Below, piece by piece: positions 14,779-28,540 of a stretch of 64,000 bases of DNA (position 1 is the first letter of the stretch; every line of letters starts with the position of its first letter). The translations under genes and the position numbers were made by a program. The notes beneath the pieces are model-generated. The model saw only the letters and a list, made by a program, of their open reading frames with translations, made no database searches and was not told the origin of the DNA. The DNA comes from Centropus unirufus (taxonomy: Eukaryota > Chordata > Aves > Cuculiformes > Centropidae): the NCBI GenBank assembly GCA_013397695.1, contig VYZI01000484.1:270020-334019 (forward strand), given 5' to 3'.

Positions 14779-14918
14779 AATTTCAGAAATTGAGAAGGGA
14801 TAATTGGAAGGAGAAAATGTTGGGCTGGTGCCAAGCGATAGCTCGTAACCCTCACAGACTTCCAAACAGCACAAGGACACCCGAGGTCTCAGGTGATGCT
14901 TCAAATAACTCTACTTTG
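14779..14918 (+). CDS. MARCHF1: MARCHF1 exon with start codon (N-terminal 34 residues)
   Basis: This exon begins the cytosolic N terminus of MARCHF1, a membrane RING-CH E3 ubiquitin ligase. In mammals the enzyme ubiquitinates the tail of MHC class II beta chains and CD86 in dendritic and B cells. The sequence shows an ATG at 14817 followed by 34 codons, starting MLGWCQAIARNPHR and ending ASNNSTL. The exon ends at a strong donor (TTG|GTGAGTG, intron from 14919) in phase 0. The start matches the mammalian protein start as I recall it, and -3 is A. The acceptor is less sure: AG at 14777-14778 gives the exon start used here, but AG at 14758 or 14786 is also possible. The reading frame stays open upstream of the ATG to about 14661, so an N-terminally extended isoform cannot be excluded. 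No catalytic domain is encoded here. Identity is confident; the 5' boundary is not. Confidence 0.92.
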
Positions 14919-17900
14919 GTGAGTGAAAAGTTGCATTTCATGGCAGTGGCATGTGCAGGTGAAGTTCGGAGATGTTAATTTTTTTTTAAAAATGTAGTGT
15001 TTGTCATTGATTGCATTACCTCACTGTGTGAAACTTTTTTACATTAGAATTTACTCTTTCCACTTGCTATTTTTTCATGTTTTATGTTATGCATGGTCCG
15101 TTCTGACTTGCATGCTATGTCTTAAAATCAGTATTGATGTTTTGTGAATGGTAAAATGTTTAAACATGAAAATGTCCTAATATGAATTACTTAGATTCTT
15201 TATGTTCTTATTCAATGCGATGGTATTTGGACCCCGATTAATTCAGCTGGACAATATCTAAAGGTACCTTGTTTGCTCTTTTCTCCTGCTTGTAACAGGA
15301 ACAAAGTATAGTATATCTGCACTTGTGTTAAAGAGATGGTTTTTAAAATTATCTTTACATATGTAAGATGATGTTACAAGAGATGGTTGAATTTCTGCAT
15401 GCTCAGGTATTGATAGGATATGCCTGACAATTTACATAGCACAGTTATCATGAGTTGTATGACTTTAAGTGACTCACTGAAAACAGTTTTAATCCCGAAG
15501 TTCTATTTTCATTCAAATAAGTCCATTTACGACAGTAGACCTCCCCAGGTGAGTAAAGACTGGCACCTGAATGTAAAGGCTTCGGACCTCCCTGCATGTA
15601 AGAGCTAAAATTGTCTATGTACTTGTTTTTCTTCAACTGTATTGACTTTCCCAGGCTACAGCAAAACTGATTAGTTGAAACACATTCAGTTAAAAATGCC
15701 TGGTCTGATTCAACTTTTAAGTTTAAAATAGGCACAACATTTTTCTGTCCTAAGAAGAAAGAGGTATCAGGAGGTACTGCCCTCCAGTCACTGAAACGTG
15801 GACATGATGACATCTAAGTAGAAAGGTGAATAATTGGGTATAAACGCTGATGAAATATAGTATTCCAAAGAGTGTGAAAAGAGTTATAAATGAAGAGGCA
15901 ATGGTCTGTCTGAAGTTCTGGTGAAAAAAAGCCTGTACTTAATGTGGCAAAATTATCTTATTTGATGGTAGATTTTGTAGAATCTAAGTTTCTACTAAGG
16001 AAAAGGACACAAAAAGACAGCATAAAAACCTGCAAATTTTATAGTTTACATCATATCTTGGTTTATTATTATAGCTGACTTTAATCTGGAATTCTTTTCT
16101 ATCAGAGAGATAAAAAAAAACAAACCAAAACCCAATTGATTCATGACAGAAGAATCCTCAAGCACACAAGCCTCACTTGCAATTACTATTCCTATTACCA
16201 TTTCTGTTAAAATTTTATTTAATTACCATTAATATTTAGGTATTACTAGTAGTACGTGATAGCCATTAAGGAATTTAGACCTATGAGAATTTACATATTT
16301 TGATTTCTGCTTGACTAATAATCAACATTTAATTCAGTTTGATATTCTGAATCTAAACGTTCCAATCTGTCAGATGGGATTTAGAAATTACAAACTGGAA
16401 TACAGTTCATAACAGTTGAATCAATAGAGTTAGCATGTTTTAAGCTTATTAATATTAAAAAAAATTAAAAAATAAGTTTGTGTGAAATGGTATAGACTGC
16501 TTCTTAGTTGATGAAGTGTGTAAGAAATCCTGGGATGTAAAAAGTTAGGAAGACAGCTTATGTCCTTTAACGTTGCATTTGGCTTAAGAATAATAATCTT
16601 CACAGGAAATAAAGGGATAAAGGGATAATAGCTCTTAAGGCCTATCAAGCTTTCCTCTTCATTTTCTTCTCTTTCTGCTCTCTCAGTTGTTTCTAACCCT
16701 CACTCCTGAAGCGGGTAACAGTATAATCTTATGCTAGCAGTGTCTTTCCAACTTGTAGGCTGAAAATCCTTGTTCTTATGAACATTTAAAAACTGAAATC
16801 TTGTATCAAAACAGTTTTTATTTTGTTTAGAAGTCTTAATCTTTCAGTGTTGAAAAATACAGACTTAAGGACTGACAAATGAAACATAATGGAATAGCAG
16901 AAGATAACGTATATAATATTTGTTGTACCTGTACAAAGCCACTTCCAATGACTTATCCCAGTCTTTTCTTTCTCAATTAACATTTCCTTTTTCAGTGCAT
17001 TGCAGCTTCTCTGGGTCATTATTCTCTTAGTGGGGTTTTATTTGGTCTGTCTTACGAGCACGTTTATGGTAGGAACAGCTCTGTGCTTCCTTAGACCATA
17101 GGTAGTCAGTCTGGTTTTGGTGAGAAGCAAACTGGAGTATACACTACTTCTTTTTTCACCTCTGCTGTCTGCCTTTTGTGTACATTTCTGATTCCGGAGA
17201 ATGTCTCCTGTATTCCAGAACTTCCGCTAAGGCTTTTCAAAACAAACTTTTCTTTCCCTTTAAAAATAATCCCTGAAAGGAGTCATTTCACAATGCCACT
17301 TTCCCAAATGGGGAATAATCTGAAAATTGCAAGTTTGTCTGACTAACTTTTATGAAAAGAAATATTTTTCTCTTTTAGTGAAAGAAGGAAGCAAGTTTGT
17401 GGAGTAGGAAGCAAGTTATGATCATTAACAAATTGCCTTTTTCATTAAGCAAGGAAACATGATACTGAATAGCAATGCAGGAAAAAAAAATAAAAAATTG
17501 GAATTTAATAAAATCAGGTACATCATTTTATTTGATTTGATGTTAAGATGTTCTAGCTTGATCCAAATTAAATAGTTCTGAAATATTTCAGCAAAACTCA
17601 ACTAAGTATTCCTAGAAATATTTTTTCCTGAATCTTTTCAACTTATTTATAATATTATCCTAGCTTTATCACCTTAGTCTACTTTATCTGAAGACTGAAA
17701 CCTTTGTGTTCAATTTTAACTGCAGTACATGTATAATATATCAATTAAAATTATTATTGATGCTCTTCTATTTCTCCTTCAATTCACTGTTTTATATATT
17801 TATTTAGCAAAAAGACCTTTTCACATTTCACTTTATTTTTCGAAAGTTTGATTCTATTTTATTTTTCCTGGGTTTTTTTTTCCATTATTTTCTAATATGT

Positions 17901-18897
17901 TTCCTTATTTTTCTGTTTCGTCTAGGCTTCATCTACTATATATATCTCTTCTGAAGCAGATATTAATTCAGGCAAATATGAAGAGGTTCATATTATTCTG
18001 TACAGCGCTTTTTTAATTTTCTTAAATGAAAATTCATATATTTTTTATTTTTCCCCCTTTCTCTGATTTTTGCTAGAATGGAGGAAAGAAGAGTAATGTT
18101 TTCTTCTTTAATTGAAAAAAAAAAACCCAGATCTTGAAAGCTTGTAATTCTATGCAATGGTATTTGCAGCTTTTTGCTGTCTGAAAGGGTAATGGATATA
18201 ATTGAAAAGGTACAATTTTAAATTCTTTCTTCATGAGTCACTTGTCTCCATACTGACAGTATCTATAGGGTGATTCTGAAAGCAAATATGTAGATGGTTA
18301 GTTTAACTGATTTTTAAGGAAATGTGTAAATAAGTATTAACATAAGTTAAGCAGTTTGACTTGAAGCAGTTTTGTGTCTGCCTATCCTTGCTCAGTGTCT
18401 AATATTTGCTGGGGTTGAGCATTATCACAATGTATGTTCTTAATAGTTCTTCTTAGGATATGGACTAGTCCTTGATTCAGTATGTAATGTTACACACACA
18501 GAATGAATGGGATATGAGCATGTACTTAATGCTGAATCGTAGCCATCAGTACATTCAACTTTCCCTGGTTGTGTTCCCCACTAGAATTATGGGTGAATAT
18601 ATATGGACATATAGTTATATGGGTAACTAGGTAATTTATGTTTGTATTTGGAAATGAAATTTAGAAGTCATGGCAGATGATCATGTATCTAATTTAACTC
18701 TAAGGAAAAAGTTCTTATATGCAAACAAATGATGCTGTCTGCTTCCTCAGGAGAAAGCACTATATATTTATGAATTATCTGTTTGACATAGACAGATCCC
18801 AGATTACCACATGTGATCTATAGATGTTGACTAAGCAGGTTAATAGCAGTCAATGGTAATTCCAAAATATAATTAAAAACACATCAGAAAGTGGTTT

Positions 18898-19484
18898 TGT
18901 TGAGGTTTGACGTCAGCAGGCACTTCATCCCCACCCAGCTGCTTGCTTACTCAGCCCTCAGTGTGATGGAGGAGGGAAGCAGAGGGGAAAAGTGACAAAA
19001 ATCATGGATTGAAATAGACACTTTAGTAGGTAAAGTAAAAGCTGCACATACCAGCAAAACAAAATAAGTAATTAATTCACTCCTTCACATTGGCAGTCTG
19101 GTTGTTCAACAGTCTCCAGGAAAGCAAGACTTTCATCACGTGGTCGCCTGCAAGACAAGGATCTCTGAATCCATCACTCTGAATGTTCCCTTCTTGTTGC
19201 CCCCAGCTTTAGAGGCTGAGCCATGATGTCATATGACATGGTATATCCCTTTTGTCAGTTGGGGTCAGCTGTCCCAGCTCTGCCCCCTCCCAACTTCTTG
19301 TGCACCTCCAGCCTATTCAGCAGTGGTGTGGTGTGAGAAACAGAAAAGGCCTTGGTGTAAGTTCTGCTCAGCAATAAATAGTAATCCCTGTGTTATCAGT
19401 ACTGTTTCCATCACAAATCCAAAGCCTAGCAACATATAAGCTGCTGTGAAGAAATTAAACTCCATTCTAGTCAATATAAGCACA
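18898..19484 (+). mobile_element. Probable solo LTR of an avian ERV, 5-bp target duplication
   Basis: The 587-bp block starts TGTTGAGG and ends AGCACA, and is flanked on both sides by GGTTT (18893-18897 and 19485-19489). A 5-bp duplication and TG...CA ends suit an ERV LTR, perhaps ERVL type. AATAAA at 19373-19378 suggests plus orientation. The middle (about 19200-19480) is GC-richer than its surroundings and resembles an interspersed repeat I associate with bird genomes. No internal retroviral sequence or second LTR is near, so it would be a solo LTR. The short duplication could arise by chance; a repeat-library match would settle it. Confidence 0.6.
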
Positions 19485-19892
19485 GGTTTTCCTCCAGTGA
19501 TTATAAACATAGAAGCTGGGATTGAGAACCTGGTATCCAGCTGAAACTTCTGCTAACAGTAAGAAAGTTCTGAATAGTTTACGAATTATTTATGACTGGA
19601 TGATCTTTTATAATAATAATTATATTTACTACAGCATGTAGTTGAATGATGCTGGTATGCACTGAGGAGGAAACAGAGCACTGGGGGAGACCTACCCAAA
19701 AGCTTTGGACTGTGTCTGCCCATCTCTAATGGTTTATACATGACCTGAAGAGAAGCACAATGAAGTCTTAACAACTTTATGTCCTTAAAACACATTTGTG
19801 GTGTTATGAGGCAGAAGGTGATGGTACATCAGGTAACGACTGCTAATTGTTTTTCAGTATAAGGAAAACCAATAAGATTGGCCTGGGATGGC

Positions 19893-19953
19893 AGGGATGT
19901 TGGAACTGGATGATCTTTAAGGTCCAACCCAAACCATTCTATGATTCTGTGAT
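19893..19953 (+). mobile_element. CR1 LINE 3' end fragment
   Basis: The sequence reads GTTGGAACTGGATGATCTTT, then the conserved AAGGTCCAACCCAAACC, and ends in the tandem ATTCTATGATTCTGTGATT tail. This is the 3' terminus of a heavily 5'-truncated CR1. Confidence 0.88.
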
Positions 19954-22900
19954 TAACTGAATATCTGCACTATAATGGGGAAGCCCAGATAACAGGAATC
20001 ATCAAAGAAATGTCTCTACTCATTCATTTATTGCCAGAGTCATACCAGCAAGGAAAGTTATGAAAACATATCATGTTAAAGAAAAAAAAAATAGTAGTGG
20101 AAGATAATTCTACAACTCTATTTTTTTAAAAGTCTCATGGTAATACTACATATTTAAGAGAAATTGCAAGTTTACCCAGTATTATTCCTGAGGATCCATA
20201 TTTTTTTTGCATTGTATTTTGCAGTAATGCTACTTGAACTACAAGATCTCAAAAGTGTTAGGATAAGCTCTCTACTGTGCTGACTGCTTTGGTCTGTGCA
20301 ACTCAGTCCAGTAAACAGAAATCTGTATGCATAATTTGCTTGCAGATTCTATACTGATACCATTCACTGGATTAGGATGAAGTATGTCCATAGAAATTTG
20401 TATCACAGCAATTCAGAGCACTGATAGAAAAGGGTAAGAATCAGGATATTCCTCATACGTGTATTTATTTCAACCCTGATAGTTTAAATTGTACCTAATC
20501 CCATAAATTTGTGCAACTTCCACAATAGGATTCATTCTCACCATTAAGTGGTTTACTGCAAAATATATTCCAAAATACTCCCAAAAATATTCTTAAAAGG
20601 AAAGTGGGGTTGTACGTGCGTGCATAGAAGTCATTTCATGCACTCATGTTAATACATAAGTTCTGCTACAGACAGAAAGGTTGAAGGAGACAGTTGTTAA
20701 CCTCGGGGAGCTGTCTCCCTAAATACATCCCTAATGTCTTCTGCACTATCCTCAGTAAAAATCTGAATGCTACAAATGATTTGGTGTCAGTTTTGTGGTA
20801 CAAGAGGCTATACAGAGCACCGTATCTCTGTGGCTACCTGTTCTTCTGACATGGTATGTTGGTGTGCCATGGCCATTTCAGCCTGCAGTCAGCAGTGCTC
20901 TAGCCAGGTTTTCCTGCAGCATGAGTCTGCAAATATCAGGACTATCCTGTGAATGCCTAGCTTCTGTAGAGATAAGTTTAAATCCTCCCTGCAGTTCTAT
21001 GGTGTTCTTCCTTTTATTTCACAGAGGCATGCTGTAGCACAGAAGATTGAGTAGGGCCTGTGAAATCTGCAGTGTGTATGAGTTTCTCTCTTTATAAGAT
21101 TTGATGGAGTACTGACTAGGAGAGGACCTGGGGGAGAAATCAGATCTTCAAACAGAGTTGACCTTTATAAGATGATTTTTCAAATAAGTCAAATAAGTCT
21201 GTGTGGGAAGATTCTGAAATCTAATGTTATCAGGCCGTTTTTCAGTTGGGAGTGTCACTGAATATTTGCCACTGCAACTGCAATTGGGGTGAATCCTTTT
21301 CAATAAAAAAGGGCAGCATAAGGTGCTGGAATGATGAATGCAAGCATACAAAGGATTATAATTATTGTGTATGTTAAAGTGGCGACTTGCATTATATATA
21401 ACTTCCATGTAACTTCTAGTGTGTGAATTTAGCCACATTGATATGACCTAATAATCCTGTAGAGATCCTGTAGAGCCATTATTTGGCTCCTCAAAGTGTC
21501 TTAAGGTCCAAACAGCAATCAGTATGTTGTTATGCAGCTATCTTTAATGTCAATCAGTCCATAATTAGCATTTTCACTGTAGCCATTGGAAGAAATAAGG
21601 AAAACACGTAAATAAGGGGAAGAGGTGTATTGTGGAAGAAAGAGTGATTGTGGAAAATGCTCATTTACTGATTAAGCCATTAATTAGAACTTAGAGTTTT
21701 CCTAGAAAAAGAACCCCCAAAAACAAAGAAAAGTCTCAGCCCTCCCAAAAAATCTCCATATCTGAAGACTTGCTGTGTCTTATATCCACAGAGAAGCTGT
21801 TGAGTACAGGCTCTGCCTACTGCAGGTTTGAGGGTAGGCAGAATAAGCTTATGCAAAATGAAATTTACAATAATGAGATCATTGAGTCAGGGGTCATGTT
21901 GATACTGGTTTATCCAAAGGACTCAAACTCACTGTAGATGAAGACCACAGAGGCAGTATGGATGCTTCCAAGGGCTCCCCGAGTGCTCTGTTGATAATCT
22001 GTGAGTGTGGTGCATCAAAACTATGTGCACAGCTTTCATATTTATTGAGAAAATATAACAAGACCTCTTCAGATTTCCATATATACTCTTCTTGGTAAGT
22101 GACACTAGTTTAGACTACAGTATTTCCTGATGCTGAAATAATTTTATTTAATTTTTATTCTGGAAGCCTGAGTTTATTTAATCATGTTGATGTTTGTTTT
22201 CTCTGGGTAATATTATTTCAGACTGTGCTAATTGCTTCTTGAAGTCTTTGTAATCTATAAATATTCATGTTTATGAAATGTTAACAACAGCTGATAAAAT
22301 GAAATGCAGAAAAATGAGCAATTCAATTAATCAGTTTAAACTGATTTTATAACTGCACAGATAATTACTAAATTGTTAAAACATCAATAATGATGCCTGT
22401 TGAACTACCGTACTATGTGATAGTTTGAATATTTTATACAGAGTAAGTATGTTTCTGTCCTATTTCTTTGCTGGTGTAGCTTAAAGTCATTTTCTCTAAA
22501 ACAAAATCCTGAACATCTCCACTTCTGGATAGCTGATTCAGGATACTCATGTAAAGAGGTGCTATTCTCAGTAACTTTAAAAGGCCAGTGATGTTCCCTA
22601 TCTCTGAAAATCCTGTTCTGTAGTCAAAAGAGATGTTTTCAAAAGTGTGAACCTAAAAATTGCTTTTAAATTATTGCTTTTAAATTTTAAATGCTTTTAT
22701 TTTGGGTTTTCAATAAAAATGGGCAGGCTTTCAGAGGAACCAGTTGAAATTATATGCTTAGAATATCTTAAGAAATGCATCGTAGAGTTTGATGGTTTAT
22801 CAAAGAATGAATTTAGGTGGAAGAGGAAATGAAATGAAGAAGAGGAGGCAGAAAAAAATAGGAAAGAAGTAAATTCTGTATAAGTACAGGTGTCAACTCT

Positions 22901-23540
22901 GCTTTGATTATTGTCTTGTGCAATCATGACTTCTGTTGTTCTCCAACAGAAAGTTCATTTCTTCCAAATACTTTTTTATCACACTGGACTCACAGTTCAC
23001 CTTGGTTTATGTATTGAGCACTACTGATGGGCAATAGCAACTGTGAGGCTCACTACATTGACACTTCCAACTAAATGCATTTTTTTAAGTGTTCTGTGAA
23101 TGCTTACCCTTTTAGCATGCAAGTATGTTTAAAATGCACAGTAAAAATCTAGAGATATCCATCAATAATCTGCTGGTTCTGAAAATCTCTTCTAAGGAAA
23201 CTTTGCCTGAGGTTTATGCGCACATCATTGACAGGAATCGCAGTCAGCCTGCTGCTGATTTCTGTACATTAATAATAGAATCATTTATTTTTCCTGCTTG
23301 ATCTTGGATGTTGATCATATTTTCTCTCTAAACATGGACACAGAGAACATAAAGTATAACATAATTAATGTAAATCTGTTTACTGTGGCTCTGGAGAAGT
23401 GATTAAAAGGCTAAGAATTCTGCAAAGTGTAACAGTAAATCTTTGCTTTAGTCCTGTAAGTGTTTTTTGTTTAACATGTACAAAAAGCTCATGTAGTATC
23501 GGTCTACACATAGGACTGATTTAAGAGATATGTCAAGCAA

Positions 23541-23820
23541 GGCCTGTTGTGGCATGACAAGGAGTAATGGTTTTAAACTAAAGGGTAGGTAGATTAGACT
23601 GGCTATCAGTTGGAAATCTTTTACAGTGAGGGTGGTAAAACACTGGACAGGTTGCCCAGGGAAGTAGTGGAGGCTCCATCCCTGGAAACATTCAAAGTCC
23701 GGTTGGATGGGGCTCTGAGCAGCCAGGTCGAGTTAAAGATATCCTTGCTCCTGCAGGGGGGTTGGCCTAGCTGATCTTTAAAGGTCCCTTCAAACCCAAA
23801 GCGTTCTATGATTCTATGAA
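23541..23820 (+). mobile_element. CR1 LINE 3' fragment (280 bp)
   Basis: The fragment runs from the end of CR1 ORF2 (GACAAGGAGTAATGGTTTTA) through the GGTTGCCCAGG and CATCCCTGGAAACATTCAA segments to the 3' tail TTCTATGATTCTATGA. It is the best-preserved plus-strand CR1 copy in the window and is 5'-truncated, as is usual for the family. Confidence 0.92.
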
Positions 23821-25676
23821 ATTTTAACTCTAGTAAAGTATGGCCTGTTTTTCTTTTTAAAATAGTTTTCTTATTGAGTTCAGATATGAAATAATTTCTC
23901 TGATATTTAAGAAATCCACTTTGGTGACGTAAGCAACAGAACTTATGTCATTCTCTTCTATTATCTTTTTTCATTTTTTTTTAGAAGGAGGAAACAAATT
24001 GGAGCACTACATTCTTAACCCACTGCAACATCACATTGCTGTTCCATACTGTCCTTTCCCTCACTGACCTGTGGAAAACACCATGACTTCAAATTGTACG
24101 TGGAGCTGCATAGAGAAAGGCTGTTGTGTGGCTTTTTCTACATCTTGTCGTTAGTAGATTGCTCTGAATTTAAACTGCCACAAACATCCTGTCTGCCACC
24201 CACAATTTCTTTGGATTGTGTTAACAAGCTGGAAGTTAGATATGTGAAGCTTTGTTTTTTTTATCCAACTCTGTATTTAGCGTTTGAAGAACCATTTTCA
24301 AAGAGACACCTTTTTAATAATGTCTATTACAGTAATATGAGTTAATTCTTTGGTCAGTCAATACCTGTCAAGGCAAATGTGTTTCTTATCAGCTTCTCAG
24401 ATGCATGAGATGTGCAATTAGCTCACTGTTTTTGTATAGTTATTCTCAGTTCAAGCATTTAGTAAAGCAATAGTTTTTCTTGCAGTGAAAAAAAATAATT
24501 GAAAACAATTTTTGTACATGAGAAAATTCAGTATACTTCAGTTATCTATATATTTAGGTTGGAGGGGGAGGGATTTCATTAAATGCATAAAGGCCAGTCA
24601 AAGTGGGATCTGTTCATGCCTATCTATGTATCAATGCATTCAGAACTGACTAGCAAATTACCTGCACTAAAATATATTTCAGGTCAGAATGAACTCTGAT
24701 TGAAAAAAAAAATCTCTACCAGCAAAGAACCTCTTTTGTTTTCCAAAAATTTAGTCATCTGGGGATCTCATATAATTAAGAATTTTGTTTCTTGGGGCTA
24801 TTGTCTGGGGAGTTTTGTAATTCTTTTTTCATTTTATCATTGCATGATACAGGCAAATTATTTATCAAAATATTTCCAAAAGTGGAAGAATATTTCAGGG
24901 AAGGATATTTCAGAATTTGCCTTTCTGCTAGACCATAGGAGATCAGACTAAGCTCACTAGGGACATTTTTTTACATTCAATGCCATATAGAGGGATGACT
25001 ATGATCTTGTATGCCTTTGTTCTAAATTGAGAGACTAGAAACCTGGTGTTTGCATTTTCCTCATTATGAGCTTGTATTTTGCTGTAAGACAGATTGCCTC
25101 CTTCAGAGAAATAAACTAAAAAGTATTCTGGCAAGTTTTCAGACTTGCAGCATGGCTCTGAAAAAAAAGGTAAGGAACTCTACTGAATAAACTCCCCTTG
25201 TGGCTTTATTTAAAGTAACATGTAAAATGTATGTGGAATGTAGCAAGACAGTTCTCTAATGCAGCTTAGTAGTTTCTCTTTTTCCCCAGAAAGTATAGTG
25301 TCTAATTTGATGCAGAGCTTTTTTTGGTTTTTTTTTTCAAATTACTACAACATCTTACCTACCAAATGATCTCTGTGTAGCCACAACATTGTAAATTCTT
25401 CCTCAAACAATTCTTCCTCGAAGCACTACTTTTGGAGCTTTCTGCAGACTATAATCATGTCAGACTTAGTGTCCAGGCAATATTGAATGTCTGCCAGACT
25501 TGAAAAAGAGGTCTGGAAACAGTGAAAACTGATGTCACCTTTCATGCTATATATTTTTTTGCCTTTTTTTCTGTCTGATTATGAAATGTACATAGAAGAT
25601 GAATTATTTAATTAAAAATCATGGGATTAAAATTTAATGTCAGTAACTTGTGATACACAGGAATAGTGTTAAGATT

Positions 25677-25681
25677 TCATT

Positions 25682-25713
<32 letters not shown>
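25677..25713 (+). repeat. (ATTT)n / (TTAA)n microsatellite
   Basis: Six or so ATTT units run into TTAATTAATTAATT. Confidence 0.9.
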
Positions 25714-28269
25714 CCAGAACATTTCAGAAACTATTCAATTGCTGTGGACGGACCACAACTGCCAGAAAATGTAGCTGCTTTGAGATTTAGTAGCTGGTCC
25801 ATAGACCAGCTGAAGCTGCTTCAAGGGCTAAATCATCAACAATTTTGTTATTCACATAAAACAAAAAAATAGACCATTTGCATTATTTCAATTATATTAA
25901 ATTTTGAAATACCTTAGGAAAGAATATTTATGTTTCGGACATCTTAATTAAAATTCTGTAAAGTTTTCTGTACTATAATAAAGGACAAGGACAGAAAATA
26001 CTTTTTTTTCCTAAATGAGGAGTGGGGGGCGGGGGGAATCAGCTATGTGAAACTGAAAACCTTTACATATTCACTCTTTTCCCTTTCAACTCCAATAATA
26101 AATGAAATCCCAGACTAAGAAATGCCAGCTTTTCAAATGCATTAGTTAGAGAGTTGAGGATAAAGAATGAATTTATTTTAATGCATTTAACCTGTACGTT
26201 ATCTTTAAAACTGAATATATTTGAAAAAAAAAAAAAAAGAAGATTCAGCAGTGTGTTGGTGAATAATGTGTTTGGTCAAGAAAGCTTTTTATTGTTCTCT
26301 AATAGCTTTCTAGTCATGACCTCTGGTTTTGGATGGCCTGAGATAGTCATATTAATAAAAAGGGTATAGTTGAGAATGCTTTACAGTCCTCAGTAAAACT
26401 TGTGCTTTTGAGATACTACTGTGATGTGAGTTTCATAGTCATGAAGCTGTTTTTGATGTTCATGCAACTGCTGTTTTTTTGGAAATGCCCATTTTTGTAT
26501 TGTGTTTGTGAAGACAAAATGGATTTTACTTTGTCTTGTAAGAAATTCCTTTATTTTTTAACAATGAAAGTCCAGCAGTTGTTCAAAACCTTTACTTAGA
26601 AAAGATATTTTTTATTTAATTTAAAACGCTAAGGTCTATTTTAAGTTTTCAGATTGGTTTTAGGTTCTTCTCAAACTTTTAATTTCCTTTTGAACTCAAA
26701 AAATCACACTCAGAATATATATATTCTAGTGTTCTTGTAGTTTTCTTCCATTTCCCATAGTGTAATACATTCACAGCTGTACAGATGTGTCATCCTCAGT
26801 TCTAAAGGTCTTTTCAGTTAGGACTGGAAGTATTGTAGGTCTTTCAAATTTCAAACAACCAGTAATGGTCAACATACATTTTTTTTTTTCCACCTTACCA
26901 ACTCTGTATAATTTTGTAATATAGTTCAACTCATAGGCATGCTGTTTTTACTGAAGAATACATTTTTAAATGATCCTTAGTTGTAATCGAGGCTTAAAAA
27001 TACAAGTAGAATAATATTTGGTTTGATCTGCAAAATCTTGTCTAATGTCCGGATTAGAATAGATTTGGACAAAATGAGTATGTCCAAAAATCAGTTGCAG
27101 AAGGTTCAGCAAGTACAGATTCATTGGTGATTGTGATAGTGCATCCAACTCGTCTTTCTTATCTGAGTAGTCCTCTTGGTGACAAGAGGATTAATCGCAT
27201 AGTAATCATAGTAACTAAGACTCAGAGAGCTAAGATGAGTAATCTATCCGAATACATGCATTACAGTGCTATTAAAGAGTATATTTTTAAATGGATAGGA
27301 TAGGTAAACATGTTCACAAGCACATTCCATAATGATAGACAGGGTGTCTCTAATGTCCATGGACACATGTGAGTTGAGGGATGAGAAAAACTAAATATAT
27401 TTGGACCTACCTAAAGTAGCTAATTTTTAAATTCCTATTCCCTATTCCATTTATCTCACTCCTTGGAGCAGCAATGAGCATATCAAAAAGGGAAGTTAAT
27501 TCCTGACTGTTATACTGCCATGAGCTGTGATCTTATCAGATCTTGTAACACAAGCAAGCCTGGGTCTAATCAATATTTAGAGATCAACAAGGGAGACACA
27601 AAAAAAAAAGTTTACAAAATAGCTAGCTCTTTTCTTTTTAAAAAATCAAGAAAATTCACCATTCATCACTGAATTCTTGGATGCACAGCAGTTACAACAT
27701 TAATTTCCTTGTTCTCATGCTCAATAGTGAATAAAGCTTTTACCAGAACACTTAAAAGTATACAATACTTCCCTGCATGGAAATATGTTTTTAAATCCAA
27801 TTGTTTACTTCTTGCTATAGCTACAGTTGCAGTGTTTTTATATGAGACTGTGTATTATATGAAGTAAGCTATAAACTGTATTTTTTATGTTAAAATGACT
27901 GTAAAATGAGCTTGGTGTTATTCACTGTAGTCTTAAAATTGAAATATTAAGCTGCTCTTGGAGTTGTTTTTCAGTTTTGTCACAATGTTTAACAATGAGA
28001 ACGCAATACTGAAATTCAACCTGGAGAGCTTTATATCCCTGTGCACTTAAAAAAGATTGCACAAAAATGGATCCCAGGGCCAGATTAATAAAAAAACCCA
28101 ATTCTTTGGACGGTTTCCAAGAATTCCTTTAGTCCAATTGTATGTCCCTTTAGAAACAACTGATGCCTGTAGAATAAAATAAATACCAATACTTCTGTGA
28201 CATGCTCCTCAAATCTGGAGAGAATGCAGTCACAGGTCCTCTTTGTCCATGTGGGTTATCATAAGGTTT

Positions 28270-28460
28270 TTAACAGGCCTTGAAAAATGTTTTTTCCTTT
28301 CCTTAATTTCAGCAGTTGCATGCCTTTTAATATCTGTTGAACATTAACTTTTAGCATTGACCAATTTCTCTGGCAAGTTCCACAGTTTAATTACTTGATT
28401 GTGTGAAGAACTACTGTTTTTGTTATTATTGATGAAATCCCTTGCATATCTAATAATACA
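28270..28460 (-). mobile_element. Possible ancient CR1/L3-like fragment
   Basis: The stretch CTCTGGCAAGTTCCACAGTT followed by TAATTACTTGATTGTGTGAA is like an old amniote CR1-family segment that I recall in antisense orientation. It is degenerate and runs up to the assembly gap. The call rests on memory of one motif only. Confidence 0.35.
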
Positions 28461-28475
28461 TATCATATATATAAT

Positions 28476-28540
28476 NNNNNNNNNNNNNNNNNNNNNNNNN
28501 NNNNNNNNNNNNNNNNNNNNNNNNNNNNNNNNNNNNNNNN
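28476..28540. other. Assembly gap (65 N) in an AT repeat
   Basis: The gap sits inside an (AT)n tract: CATATATATAAT on the left and ATATATAATTCTATATATG on the right. The 16-mer CTTGCATATCTAATAA occurs on both sides (28441-28456 and 28577-28592). Confidence 0.98.

Noticed and set aside
15448..15813. 121-codon minus-strand open frame
   Set aside because: Composition and lack of any known motif or splice site suggest chance.
24083..24151. ATG frame starting MTSNCTWSC, considered as the alternative MARCHF1 first exon whose mammalian form starts MTSS
   Set aside because: The similarity ends after three residues and the frame stops after 23 codons without a donor.
26023..26036. G6-C-G6 run as a possible G-quadruplex
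   Set aside because: Only two G runs with a single spacer; no standard four-run pattern.
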